From Polytrichum commune (taxonomy: Eukaryota; Streptophyta; Polytrichopsida; Polytrichales; Polytrichaceae), in NCBI GenBank assembly GCA_950295325.1, contig OX485809.1, positions 372,001 through 436,000 on the forward strand: a stretch of 64,000 nucleotides of DNA. Reading direction: 5' to 3'. The translations under genes were made by a program, and so were the position numbers. The notes beneath the pieces were generated by a model that was not told the origin of the DNA, did no database searches, and saw only the letters and a list, made by a program, of their open reading frames with translations. Below are positions 46,701 to 58,860 of the stretch, piece after piece. Each line of letters opens with the position of its first letter. Position 1 is the first letter of the stretch.

Positions 46701-49700
46701 CACTGTGAATGCCGAAAGGTAATTTGGACGTGGGATTTGACAAGGTCTTGACAAATGTAAATACAACATGTGCCAAAGTTCTTCCAAGATATAATTGTTT
46801 TGTGTTGAACCAGGCAGCACCCTACAGGAGTCTTGCAGTCTTTTGCTCTGGATTTTGATTTTGAGATCTTGAAAAATGACACACTATTGGTGGCATTCCT
46901 CAGACCCAGATATCTCTAGGTCAACAACAACTGTTGTTCAATGGGAAGGAGATTCCAAATACCGCTCGCCTAAATGGATCCGGTGTGGTGGACGGTGATC
47001 TACTCATGCTTGTGTCTGCGCCCACTCCATCTAGGTACAATGAAATTCTCAATCCTTAATTGGTCATGCATTTGATTGGTGATGTGGCAGGGCTTTTTTC
47101 TATGATTGATTCCTTAAGCAAGTCATTGTCACGAGATTGATGTAGCAGAGATTGTGCTAAAGCTTCACATTCCTGGAGGGAACACGACTTTCTCGTAGAT
47201 TCCTTGAACATCAAATTGAGTTGTCCAAGTTTGATGAAGTTGAGGGAAGGAAGTGTTGAGATTCGTTTGTGGAAATTTGCAGTGTAGGAGGTCCAGCACC
47301 AACAGACTTGGCTGTGAATCCTGATGGAACTGCCATTAATCCTATTGCTCTCTTAAGACATTTGCGTGGTGATCCTTCTATAATGAGCCAACTTCAACAG
47401 GTAGAGGTCTTTTCCTTATTTCCTTTGTATGTCAGATGTACAGTTTGGGGTCACATTAATGAATTGTAAAGTAGCCTGTTCTGAAGACTAAAGAGCTCAA
47501 AAGGTTTGACTCATTATGACAATGAGTATAATGCAGAGTATAGTTCCCATTTCAATAGTTTACTAGCAAATACAGAAACCAATAACATAACAGTAACTTT
47601 GTTTGTGAGATGATCTGGAATGTAACTCATAGAGGATGACACAATAGCATTTCTTGGTTGCAGTCGAATCCACAGTTGGCGCAAGCTGTCTCAAATGACA
47701 ATATTGAATTGTTCCAAAATCTTCTACGACAACAACATCAACAGAGGCTTCTACTGCAACAACAGCGGCAGCAGGAGATTGTGAGTCATTCACTTGCCAT
47801 TCCTCCTCCTCATTTGGCCTAGCTTAAATTGGCCAATCAATCTCCTAGTAAGATTTTCTTGTACCAACAATGGGTGTCGGTGGTTTCAGGATTTGATGAA
47901 TGCTGATCCCTTTGACGTGGAAGCACAGAAGAAAATTGAGGAAGCTATCCGACAGGTGTGCAATCTCATTTATAATAGCTCAAATATGATGGATGATTCA
48001 TGTGCTTCTCTTCCAAATTGTACATTTGTCATTGGAATGTAAATGAGGATCTGGTTTCCAATTTCACTTAGTACCTCGAACATAATGTGGACTCCTTCAA
48101 CTTTGTTCTTCTTGCATGTTCTTAATCTTCTTCTCCATGGTCAGGCTTTTGTTCAATGCTTGTTCTCAGCTTCACAAGAAGTGATAATCTGCAGCTGAAA
48201 ATGTGTCCTTACATATGTCTCAAAGTGTTTGCATCTGGTTCTGATTTGTTGTGATTTGTTGACCTTATGTGGTTGCAGAAAAACGTGGATGAAAATTGGG
48301 AGGCTGCAATAGAACATAATCCTGAAGCCTTTGCACGTGTGGTATGATAACAAGTTTGAGAACATATATAATTCTTCCAAATTCAATCTAGTATAATTTC
48401 ATATTGCCTCGGAGGTCTTTTTTAATTTTTTAATATTTAATTTTTGCATTGCTTGAAAGTTCTCTAAATATTCTCTGAAGACCCTACACCCTATGCTTTT
48501 ATTGACCACCATGATGGCAAAGAAAATATCTAATGTATATACAAAGTCCTTCCTTGAATTCTTCCTTGAGATCGATTTATATTGGATGGTTATGATTGTG
48601 TTGGCCTTTGTAGATTATGCTTTATGTTGACATGGAGGTCAATGGCTTCCCATTGAAGGTATTACCCAATTAGTTCTTTGCCACATTTTTTCCAAATTAG
48701 TTGATCTTAAGTGTTGAAGAGGGCTGGTGAACAATGTCAAGTGATTCATGTGCAGAAGTGGAAGTACATGAGCATTTAAGGCCAGCATTGAGTATAGGTA
48801 GTCCAATTATCTATGTATTTTAGATCGATGTCAGGTTGTGATATGGAATATTCTTGATAGAGAGTTGAGCTCATTCCCTTTTATTGGCTTGTGACATTGT
48901 TGTTGATGCATCTGATTTTCCGTGGCACCTTAGTCTGAATCCACCTTTGGGAGGAATTTGACCAAGTGCTGGATTGTGGTAATGTGAAAAGAGATTTTCC
49001 AATAAAGGATTAAGCTGCCTGTTATCACTAAAAACAGGCCTTTGTGGACAGTGGAGCACAGAGCACCATCATCTCAAAACAATGTGCTGAGCGTTGTGGG
49101 TAGGAACTTAAATCTTTTGCTTTATTTGGCCAGTCATAAAATGTAGAAAACTGAGCAATAGTTAGCTTATGGCCCTTTTTGTCATTTCTTGCATCAGCAT
49201 GTTTATTGCCTTCATCAATCCACAATAAATAATTCTTTACATTTGGGTCGACAGTTATTCCTGAACATGTAACTCAATTTCTATCTATGGACTATGCAGG
49301 CTGCTGAGATTGATGGACCAGCGCTATAAGGGAATTGCAAAGGGAGTTGGACAATCAGAGATTGTAGGCCGTATTCACGTAGCACCTTTGAAGGTAATCA
49401 TTTAAAGTGAATGATTTCATGCCAATTGACTTCGGTGTGTAGGAGATACACAAGGCAGGTTACAATGTTTTAATTTTCTACTTTGAGTAAGGACATCACC
49501 AATTTCCATTTGATAATTTTCATGTTATTATTTATATTAAAGTACACCTAGTGGTGTATAACGTGATTATACTACATTTAATTATTCCTACATAGACGTT
49601 TGTCAGGTAGTAGTATAATGTGACACATAATTGATGAGAGTAAAATAAATATGCAATTAGTTCAAATGATAGCATATGATGTTATTTCAATATTGGATTG

Positions 49701-52700
49701 GGAAGAATGACAATCTGGCGTCTAGAAATTTGTGATTGAAAAATATTTCTTGATGTTGCTGAGAATGCATGTGTCTGTTGGGATACAGATAGGGAAGAAT
49801 TTTTATCCATGTTCCTTCACGGTGCTTGACCAACCAGATTTGGAATTTATTTTTGGTCTTGATATGCTTCGTAAGCATCAGGTTTGTGACCTTGACCAAC
49901 TTACTTGTTTCTACACTTTCTCATCGTGGAATAGTGTTGAAATGGTTTCCATATAGAGTCGCGGTGCATAATTTAATTTCTCACGAGTGCCAATATGTGG
50001 TTGAATGCAGTGCTCAATAGATTTGAATGACAACGTTCTTCGGGTTGGTGGTGGAGAGCATGCAGTCCCCTTTTTGCAAGGTACTGTTTCATGCAAAGCA
50101 CAAGAACATGTATTTGAATACAGTCTCATTATTAGCCAATTAGGTCAAAGGTGATGTTGTCTGAATTTGACTCATCTATGAAGTGTAGTTTTTAGTTCAG
50201 TGGAATACCTTAATTGAAGAGTTGGGTTCAAATACACGACTTGGGTGACCTTGAATGCAAAGACATACTGAGTATGTTGATCATCAATGTCACCTATGAC
50301 TATGATTTTATTGTTCCCTTGTATCAATTAAATTTGCAAACCTTTACACATGAAAATATGATTAAAAGACTTGGTGAGGCTTGTTGACATTGTGTATATA
50401 GGTCGTGTTTGAGCCCCTTAGACTTTTAAGGGTCAACATGGGTTTGGATTACTTCTCAGACCGTCTGAGGTAGAAGTGATGAAAAATGGATTGGCAAATG
50501 TGTGCAGAGAAGGACTTGCCACTGCATTTGCATGATGATAAGCGACTTGAAGAGCCTACCTCTGGGGTATGCAATCATTTATTATGTGTTAGTTGTGTTT
50601 TTTTCCCATGAAATTCCTTATGTTTGCGCCTATGTTTGCACTTGGAGCCTTAAAAATCCTTTGTGGGATTGGCTTGGAGGTAGTACTCTACAGTATATAG
50701 GGTCATTAGTGTGACTCACACTGTTTCTACTAACATTTTATCTATATCTATAATACTAAATTTTCTTATGATAGTAATTGTAATATTGGACCAATAGTAC
50801 TCCAGAAGAAATGAAATAAGTAAGAAGATACACTCACATGGCTCCACATGTCTCCACGTGTCAAAAAGTGAAATTGCTTTTATTTGAGTAACTTAAACTG
50901 CAAGTCAACGCTGTAAGTCACTCTATTCAAAAGGTCACACTAATGACCCTATTTGGTGTAGTGGTTTGCAATATAAAACTTTTTATTGATTCAGCAATCT
51001 AATGGCTCATTGTTGGGATTCAATAATAGGCACCTAGCAGTTCAACAATCAATGTGCACCCGCCTGCTCCAATTCATGCACCTGCGGGTCCAGGTCTGTC
51101 CTCCTACTCTGCATCCCTGTCTGTAGGGATATCTTGTGATGAAAATACATAATTTAAAAAATCTAATGTTAGTCTAATTCTATTTTAAATTCTGAATGGA
51201 CATCTTGAGAATTAGAAGGACTTTGAGTAGGCGCAGACAAGCCAGCCTGCACCTAATCTCATTCAATGGCAAGCCCCTAGGTTTCCACATGGTTGGTTGA
51301 AATTATCCGGTTCACTTGGATAACCCACTATGTTTAAGTGGACCAAGTGGTAGGGTGCATCAGAAAGCAAGTGCTAGGACTTAGACGGCTTAACCTTGGA
51401 GTTCCCGTGGGATCCCAGTTGAGGCCTTGGGTTGAAGCCACCCCTGTCTGAGGCTATCTTCTAGTGACATAGTTTGACATTCTCCTATAGCATTGCAAAT
51501 ATTTGGTTTTTGATTACATTTCCTTAACCCGTGACTGTCAGAGCGTCCAATGTTAGTCTAATGTTTGGGCCTCTCCATGCCAAAAAAACATGTATTTGAG
51601 GTACACACTTCATTTTTAAGCTAATTGTGTTAAAAGGGACCCTATCTAAACTAACTCATTTTTCAAGTGCACTATTCAAATTGGTTGAATATCTTAATGC
51701 AATTGAAGATTAGGTTCAAAAACACATCCTGGGTACCCATGGATTCAGATACATACTTAGTGCTTTGATGACCAATGTCACATCTGAATATATTTTAATT
51801 TTCTCCACATCAGATAATGTACCGAGTAGTATTTCAAACCCATAAGCTTTGGTGAGGCTCGTAGAAATTGTGTGTATAGGTCATACATTGAGCCACTTGG
51901 TCCTTTAAGGGATGACTTATCACACTTGGGTAAAGAGAACATTGTTTGATATCATTGACAAATTGTTTCATGAAATGTGCTACAAATTGACATGACTGTC
52001 AATGCTATGAAATCGAGTTGGCAATTGTTGAGGACATGGTATTGTAAGAGTAACTGATGCCTTTATTGATTTGTGCAGTCTCTGTTCCAGAATCAAACAA
52101 GAGAGCGAGAAGTCCACAGGTATATGTTTTCTGTGCAGCATTTTGGGACTTTGTGTTGAATATGATTCAACTGTTTTAGAGTTATCCTTTAAATCAACTG
52201 GAGTTTTGGTCCGGAGGTGGTTGTTTTGCATACAAAACTTTCCACGTTTGGTTGGTTTTCTATGCATGCTTGGGGTCAATGTGGAGGTTTGAATAAAAAA
52301 ATTCTATATCGGTTCATTAAGGGACGAACTTATTTTAGCACCTCTTTGCATGCCAAAATGAGTTTGGCCCTTGATAAACCAGTATAGAAAGTTCTTTGTT
52401 CAAACCCCACACCAACTCCAAAGCGTGCATCGCAAATTTACCGAACACGGATAATATTGTCTGCAGAACAACCAACTCCTGACCACTACTCCAGTGGAAT
52501 CAAAGGATAATGCAATCGTATGAATCATTTCCACGAGGTGATGGTAATGCGGTGAATGTAAGGTGTATCACAGTTTATATTTATTGATTGATTTTGCGGT
52601 CGTTACACAAGCACTCACGAAGATGGTTACTTTTACTCCCCAGGATGTTCAAAATGAAGGCAAAGTGCAGAGGCTAATAGAGTTGGGATTCGACCGGGCA

Positions 52701-52775
52701 ACTGTTTTGCAAGCATTATCTCTGTTCAATGGCAATGAAGAGCAGGCTGCCAGCTATTTATTTGGAGGCTTTTGA
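43730..52775 (+). CDS. DDI1: DDI1, ubiquitin-like/retropepsin-fold protease/UBA protein
   Basis: Proteasomal shuttle factor and aspartic protease that binds ubiquitinated proteins in cytosol and nucleus. Coding exons: 43730-43795, 46053-46085, 46904-47034, 47283-47400, 47664-47780, 47890-47955, 48279-48341, 48614-48658, 49038-49099, 49300-49393, 49789-49881, 50011-50080, 50508-50566, 51030-51093, 52079-52119, 52644-52775. They sum to 417 codons plus stop; all joints are GT-AG and in frame. Domains: ubiquitin-like at about 1-77; a helical region with glutamine/arginine-rich segment at about 120-155; retropepsin-like domain at about 205-325 with catalytic D217 in FVDSGAQST, flap-like KGVGQSEIVG and FIFGLDMLRKHQ; a proline-rich linker; UBA domain at 375-417 with LIELGF and AASYLFGGF. 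Length matches plant DDI1. It should dimerise through the protease domain. Introns carry several repeats but no exon is damaged. Confidence 0.95.
43875..44545 (+). repeat. Palindromic minisatellite in DDI1 intron 1, six units
   Basis: Units start at 43875, 43992, 44119, 44207, 44331 and 44422 (88-127 bp; units 3 and 5 are shortened). The consensus runs TAGTCTATGTAGTGTTCCGGCTCAAAG..., then GGAATAATTCTTAGGTAATCC and GGATAACCTAAGAATGATTCC, then CAACTCTTCAATTGAATCTTGAT and GAGCATTCTTAAG. The two central blocks are reverse complements with almost no loop, so each full unit is a 40-bp inverted repeat. The array begins 80 bases after the exon 1 donor. Confidence 0.9.
46683..46822. mobile_element. 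Small MITE in DDI1 intron 2 (TA target site)
   Basis: 140 bp. The ends GAGTGTTGTCTGGTTCAACAC and GTGTTGAACCAGGCAGCACCC are inverted. TA flanks it (46681-46682 and 46823-46824). The preceding GTGCACTAGATAGA is itself tandemly doubled. Confidence 0.7.
50190..50470 (+). mobile_element. tRNA-like SINE candidate, DDI1 intron 12, copy 1
   Basis: TAGTTCAGTGG at 50193 fits the polymerase III A box and GGGTTCAAATAC at about 50224 fits a B box. The body shares GGTTCAAAnACAC, AATGTCACnTnTGA, TTGGTGAGGCTyGT and TGTGTATAGGTC with copy 2 at 51655-51930. The box spacing is shorter than in a tRNA, so the assignment is tentative. Confidence 0.45.
50697..50952. mobile_element. MITE, family M6 (DDI1 intron 13)
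   Basis: About 256 bp. The ends ATAGGGTCATTAGTGTGAC and GTCACACTAATGACCCTAT are perfect inverted repeats of 19 bases, so the insertion is probably recent. The target duplication could not be fixed because of surrounding TA-rich bases. Confidence 0.8.
51655..51930 (+). mobile_element. tRNA-like SINE candidate, DDI1 intron 14, copy 2
   Basis: Diverged copy of 50190-50470, aligned over most of its length in the same orientation. The A box is degraded. Confidence 0.4.
52212..52481. mobile_element. MITE, family M4, copy 2 (DDI1 intron 15)
   Basis: About 270 bp. Same ends as 26303-26589 in degraded form (GGAGGTGGTTGTTTTGCAT left, ACAACCAACTCCTG right) and the same central TTAGCACCTCTTTGCATGCC and AAAATGAGTTTGGCCC. 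Confidence 0.75.
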
Positions 52776-53929
52776 GGCAGTCTTTGATTTTAGTGCTGGT
52801 CATAATATCTAGCGATTCAGACATTGGTATTTATCCATGTGCAATTTACTCTTTCTTGACTTGGATTGTACCAGGAGTTGGTCATACTGGCTTCTTTTTT
52901 CCATAACAAATCATCTCATTTCTGGTGGAATTTCAAGCTCGCTTTCAAGTTTGCCTGGATGCTGCGAATGTGCTTTCATTTATCTTCTTGCTCATGTTGA
53001 ACGCTGTAGCACAAAGTGATAGTGGAACACAATTACATTTAACAGAGACTAAGAACATGAATTATACACCACACAAGTTGTGGCGATTCAGTCAGCTAGG
53101 GTTTGGAAGGATGCTACAGTGGGGGATGGAACTCCAATGAGGGCATAAACAATATCTATCAACACCCTCTTGTGCACTCATTTCCTCAGTTGGTCTCTGA
53201 GTGACTACATTCTAATTCCTGTAGCTTTCCTCAATGAGGTGGGTACAGTTCGAGAGCCCCATTGTTTAGTCACCTGGATTGAGTGCTGAAGAATGGTAGG
53301 TCAAACTGTCACCATGCTTTCCTTGCTCTCACTGGAGCTGGCGTTGAGTAGTGTAGAAACTGTGTTGTTGTTTGATTTTGTCGACCTTTTCCTACTCCAT
53401 TTCTTCGCCTGGCTGGTGTTGAGGTTCTTGTTATGATGGCCTTTCTCATCTCCAATCGAAGTCTTGGGTATGTCTTCCTTACTGGTGTTATCAATAGAGG
53501 GGTGCCTGATGTGCGGGAATCTTCTCAGAGTAAGGCAAGGGCCCCGGTTCTTGAGCCAATTGTATCAATGTTGCCGGTCTCACATACGAATTGTGAGCTT
53601 GGTGTTGAGAGTCAATCGGGGAATGCATTTGCTAATTTTTTTGAGAGTCCTCTCGGTTATCAATTGACTCTAGTTAGTCAACAAATGGTGAAGTACTATG
53701 TGGCGAGAGGAGTGCATCTAGGGATACATTGTAGTTGGGTAGAGTGTAAGCTACAAGTAAAGAAATTCAATGGACCTAGAAATTAGAGTTTTGTCTCTTT
53801 ATCAGAGACTGAACACTTTCTACAGTCAAGAGGAGTGTAGAGAGCAAGTGTATAGGCTGGAGGGTGATGGTGGTGACAAGTCACCTTGATGTCATTGACC
53901 CTATAATTGAATTAGTGTGAATTGTTGGA
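52776..53929. other. 3' flank of DDI1
   Basis: Contains the DDI1 3' UTR. No AATAAA was noted close to the stop. The 117-codon open frame at 53433-53786 has no recognised domain and is not called. Confidence 0.4.
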
Positions 53930-56100
53930 CATCTTACAGTTTTCAACCTGAGTTTATCTCTGCATGCCTCAAATTTCACACTTCCTAGTGCTTTAGTCAG
54001 TTAATCAGCTAACTGGTTGTTGGTGTGGACTTAACCTACTTTGATAGTGTTATCTTCTATTTCTGGTCTTGTAAAGTGCAAGTCTACTTCAAAATGCTGC
54101 ATGTGATCATGGAACATAGGGTTTTTTTATGCCTTTATATTGCTATGGTTGTTACACCAAATTGTCGTTGGTTTATCGTCGCAAAGTCCCAGTTCTCACG
54201 CTAACCTCCTCATCCATACTGCCTCGAATGTTGTTTGTACAAGGGCTCTATATTATAACTTATAGGATAATCTGGATGTGATGTTTGCTTTTTTGGACTC
54301 CATGATGTGGGGATATTTCCAATTGTAAATAGGTATGCTTTGGTAGAGATCCTATTGTCAACATCACCTGCATAGACCACATCTGTGAATCCCTCAGTGT
54401 GGCATCCTCCCCTTTGGGGTACCAAAGGCCCAGTAAAGGAAAACGGTGGAGGTATTTTAGAATAGACAGAGCAATAGTCATGTGTAGGCATTGAAGTCGG
54501 TGCATGTATGAGCTAAGGATAGAGATAGCAAATCCACTCTCCCAACAAGTTTTGGTGAGGTAATTGAGCTCACCCACAATATGTTGATACTAATGGGCAT
54601 CGACGGGTTTGGTTCTGGTTTCTTCAGATAGGCAATTTGAGTGAGAGATGGGAACATTAGTGGGTGGAGTGTTGAGTGTACCATACTCAGTTAGTAGGGA
54701 ATGCACATACTCTTGGTGCAGTAAGATGCCATGTTTTGTTTGTATGAATTGAATGCCTAGGAATTTTTGGAGAGGGCCCAAGTTGGTCATCTCGTAAGCA
54801 CTGGTAGGATGTGCTTTGAAGTGAGTGATCCCATACATGTTATCCATGTAAAGGATTAAAATGATGATCTTGCTGTGGTTCTGATGAAAGTAGACGTTTG
54901 AGTTGGCATTTGTTTTTTCAAGGCCCCATGAGTGGAGGTCAGAGTTGATGTGACTATACTAAGTAGTGGGCTTTGCTTGAGGCCATACAAAGAGCGATGT
55001 AGCTTGCACACGAGTCCCTGGGAGTCAGGTTGAATAAAGCTGAGCGGTTGCTCCATATAGACAGTCTCTTGGAGTCAGCCATTCAAGAAAGTTGTGGTGA
55101 CATCCATGTGGAATACTTTCCACCTGAAATAAGCAACACAGGTTGTGATGACGCAGATCGATTCCCATCGTATTGTAGGAGCAAAGGTTTCCTGCAAATC
55201 CACCCCATGGATTTGTTGAAAACCATGGGCAATGATTCGGGCCTTATACCTGATAATTGACTGTCAATGCCGGGCTTGATCTTATAGATCAATCGTGCGG
55301 TAATAGGTTGGATGCTTGGTGGTGGTGGTGTAACTAAAGTCTAGGTGTTGTATTTCATGATGGAGGCACATTTGGCCTCCATCGCTTTTATCCATCAGGT
55401 GTCGCGAACAATTGCTACATACTTTATGCGCTCATTGCCTTCCTTGATAATGCCAACAAAGAAGTTGGCAAGGTCCATCTTGATGTAGTTGTCATGGGAC
55501 TTCGGGGCTTGGGGATGACGTGAAGAAGAACGGAGAGGGGTTTGTTAGTTGGGTGGTATCGGGTTTGGGTGACAAGGTTGCCTAAGGTAGGGGTGCCAAT
55601 TTCCGTGCGGGTCCTATAGTCGACCCCTAGGGTCGGAAGCACCTATCTAGGTGTTTTTACCTGGGTTTACAAAAGCACTTATCAAGGTGCTTTTACCGTT
55701 CACAGCGCTGCCAACATTTCATTGGCTGCCAGCGGTCGGTTTTAGAAATCCACCCTGTGGATATACCACATACCCTATGTGTGAGTGTTGGTCACTCTAC
55801 AAGGTTTCCTTTAAAAATTTGTAGGAAATCATAGACATGCTGGAAAATTTTGATTTTTTCATAGTTGCTCTTGCACCAGCTTTGCGGAGCGCTCAAAATT
55901 TATAAAAAAATAGTTTCAGCATCCCAACTAGGCACATCTGAAATTTGGACGGAAATTGGCACCGCTACCTTAAATGGGAGGTGGCCGCTCGTGACGTTGA
56001 TAAGTGATGGTGGGAGGACGTTCATGAGGTCGCTCATTGGACCAATGGAATCTACTGAGGGCTTGGAGTGTTGGGCACTGCTTTGGGGCTCACCGCACTA
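53930..56100 (-). pseudogene. Dead Ty1/copia retrotransposon polyprotein (RT and RNase H part)
   Basis: Read from high to low coordinates on the minus strand: a linker to RT with WIKAMEAKCASI and LIYKIKPGID (about 55400-55260); the RT core with FLNGWLQETVYMEQP, LVCKLHRSLYGLKQSP (near 55100-54960) and FLGIQFIQTKHGI (near 54750); GELNYLTKT (near 54570); and RNase H with YAGDVDNR, SWS.KKQT, DDKPTTIWC and HDHMQHFEVDLHF (to about 53950). At least five stops and several frameshifts break it, so it is inactive. The gag, protease and integrase parts were not recognised, and no LTR was found on either side. A MITE (55586-55979) interrupts the linker part. Confidence 0.85.
55586..55979. mobile_element. 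Tourist-like MITE, family M7, inside the copia relic
   Basis: 394 bp. The ends GGTAGGGGTGCCAATTTCCGT and ACGGAAATTGGCACCGCTACC are inverted. TAA (55583-55585) and TTA (55980-55982) flank it. It also contains a GTCGACCCCTAGGGTCGG palindrome near 55620. The nested position makes it younger than the copia insertion. Confidence 0.8.
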
Positions 56101-57549
56101 GGTATAAGTAAATGTTTGGTTGATATACTCCAACCAATATATGTACAACTACTTTGAAGTCTACAATACTTTAAGAATATATAGCATCCATGTTGATATA
56201 TATATATATATATATGTCATAAAATTTAGCTTCCATGTTGGTATACATACATCATAAACTTTAGCATCTATGTTGATATGTGTGCGGAGCTCATGGCAAC
56301 TTCTGAACCTTCATTTGCTTAAAATTGTTATAAAACATTGCCTCTTGATTTCGGAGGTAATAAGTTTTAGGAGAGCTTTATGTGAGACTAGAGGTAGGAG
56401 TGAATAACACCTCATATGACATGGGATGTGGGATTTTAATAGATTAAACATGAATGATTGTAAATGTTTCATGTCTCAAATATAATGAGCATGATAAGGC
56501 AATACTTGGGTCACGATTAGCATGAAATCCATTCCCAGAGAAGTTATGAACATAATAGATGTAAGGGCCCATTGAAAATCTAGAACTTGTGCAAAATGTC
56601 TTTGCTTTAAGACTTCAAGTTTCAAATCACATAACAAGGCGATTGAGTCCCATTGGTGCCAATGATAATTCCATCCGAATTCGGGGCTCATTTGCTTCAT
56701 CCTAGTAATTTTAGATTGGATTGGATTGGATTGTAAAAGTTTGACAAGCTTTGTGCTTTATAGTTGTTAAATAAATGAGTTGATTCTTGATTATGTCCAA
56801 AGGCTACAATTGTTGGAAGTGCCCGTGACAATAGGGCTCATATTATCGATGTTCGGCAACACCATAATTTGCAAACTGCACAACTTTCTCAAATTTTTAG
56901 GATATCCACAAACATGTGAGATATGTAAAGGTCATTAGAATGTTGTTTGACGAGTGTGGTTCCACTAAGGGATCCTAAGAACAAATGTTTTGTTAAGGAA
57001 AATTATCATATGCACCTCTATAGATTTACATGGCATATGGATGTCATCTCCAATACATACCCATGAGCCAATGGCTTACACAAAATTTCCAAACATCGGC
57101 AAAAACGTGTGACGTGTCCTATGTCCATTTGTCAACCAGCTACACTATGCCTAATTGGGTAAGGTTCTATCTATACAATTTTCAACTTCTCCTCACTAAA
57201 TGAATTATATACACCACATATGAACTCCAATTTGCATGAATTCAAAGTGCAGTAGGAACTTCATACAAACACTGTACTTTTGGAAGTTAACATTCTCTGA
57301 TGAATGTGAGATTATATGGGAATCAAATACGTTAAGTGGAGTGTAATTTGGAATTATTACAACATGCCCACTAGACATAGCAAAAGTTTCTTGCTACTGT
57401 TGGCTATGGCACATAGTACTTGTACTAAAAGGTGTAATGGAATGAATATACTTCTCATCGTCCAAAGAAAAAACATTGAATTACTCTATATCCTAATGAT
57501 TTAATTTTCAATTCATTTTACATTAGAATCATCTTGGATACCGTTTATG
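56101..57549. other. Gene-free stretch
   Basis: A small tandem repeat (TTAGCnTCnATGTTGrTATAnATAC) lies at about 56180-56283 with a TA microsatellite at 56202-56214. No gene seen. Confidence 0.4.
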
Positions 57550-58860
57550 TAAAATTCAATTGGGATGAGATCTACTAATGACAAACCTAAACATGACATG
57601 TTCTTTATTTGGATGGATGAGAAGCAAGCTTGTGTGCGATAGTGCCTTTTGTAAGTATCCAATTTTTACTTTTAGTAGATTTGATACCAATATTAATTTT
57701 GGGAACCCTAATATACTCTATTAGAAACCAATTGGGATAGCACTGCACTAAATAGTTCCAATTGGGTGAGCTACAATAATTATCTAGAGCCCACATTAAT
57801 TTTCAACCCATCCCAAATCTCTAGTTCAAAATCAATGTGGCCACATTAATAACTTTACTAAACAATCGATGTGAGTGAACATATGTTTTTATGATACTTT
57901 TGTCCTTGGACTAATACCCAAGATCTTGATTAGAAGTCTCTAGAAGACTTAGGAGAAAACCTTGGGTCTTCAACATTATTTCCATCATGACTAGCATATG
58001 GGGAAAGGGGGGGGGGGGTTATTGGCGTTCTACTAGAATATGGGGTAAGGTAAAAGATAGGGTACTATTTAATAATCCAAAGGAAATGTACAAAGATCTT
58101 AGAGTAAATTATGGTAATGGAAATTCATTTAAGAATACAAAAAATGTATTCTAAGAATGTGAATTAAATATACAAGACTACCATAAATATGCGCAGTACT
58201 TCATTGCCCCCCCTCCCCACGGGCCCATATTGTAGCCACATTAGTTGTTTCCATATTAATTTTCGACCCTTACTAATAGGACTATTTAATGTATATCAAA
58301 TTTTGCGGGAGACATGCTTTGATTTGCATGGATGAGAGGCACTTGCATATGGAAGAATTCTTTTCTCACATTTGGAACTTATATTCTAGTTACTTTGATG
58401 CCAAAATTAATCTCAAAGATCTCAAATTAGTCTATTTGATCTCAATTGGGATAAAATTTACCATAATCATATAGTGGTTAGGCTTTTGATCTATATAAAT
58501 GAGACATTAGTGTAGTTTAAATTTTGGTTGCAAACAAACCCAAGGAAACACTCAGGGTCGACTTAAAACGCGATTTGCACATCTTCTAGGTGTCTCTGGT
58601 AAGTTTATTTAGGGGAATAGGGTTATTTCATATCATTTCAAGTTTGAATTAACAATTAGGTGATGATTTAGGGTAAAGATTTCAAAATATCTCCATGTCA
58701 ATACATGTAATTGGGATAGTCACTCAACTGACATTATTTACCCGGGCAATAATGTAGCAGTGAGTTTCTTTTATTTGGACCATATGCAATGCACAAACAT
58801 AGGCACAACTATCGGCAATATTCTTGCATAAGTATCCTCGGGGGGGGGGGGGGGTAGTCA
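57550..58860. repeat. Degenerate ~700-bp direct duplication ending in G runs
   Basis: 57590-58020 and 58300-58860 share TTTGGATGGATGAGA..-like, CAATTGGGATA, GGGTATTTAAnAA and terminal runs of G (58007-58018 and 58840-58854). Similarity is patchy. Confidence 0.35.

Noticed and set aside
51290-51460. Possible further SINE head (AAGTGGTAGGGTGC ... GGTTGAAGCC) in DDI1 intron 14
   Set aside because: The A- and B-box-like words are about 90 bases apart and no second copy was seen.
53433-53786. 117-codon plus-strand frame after DDI1
   Set aside because: No domain, no splice context, and close to the dead copia element.
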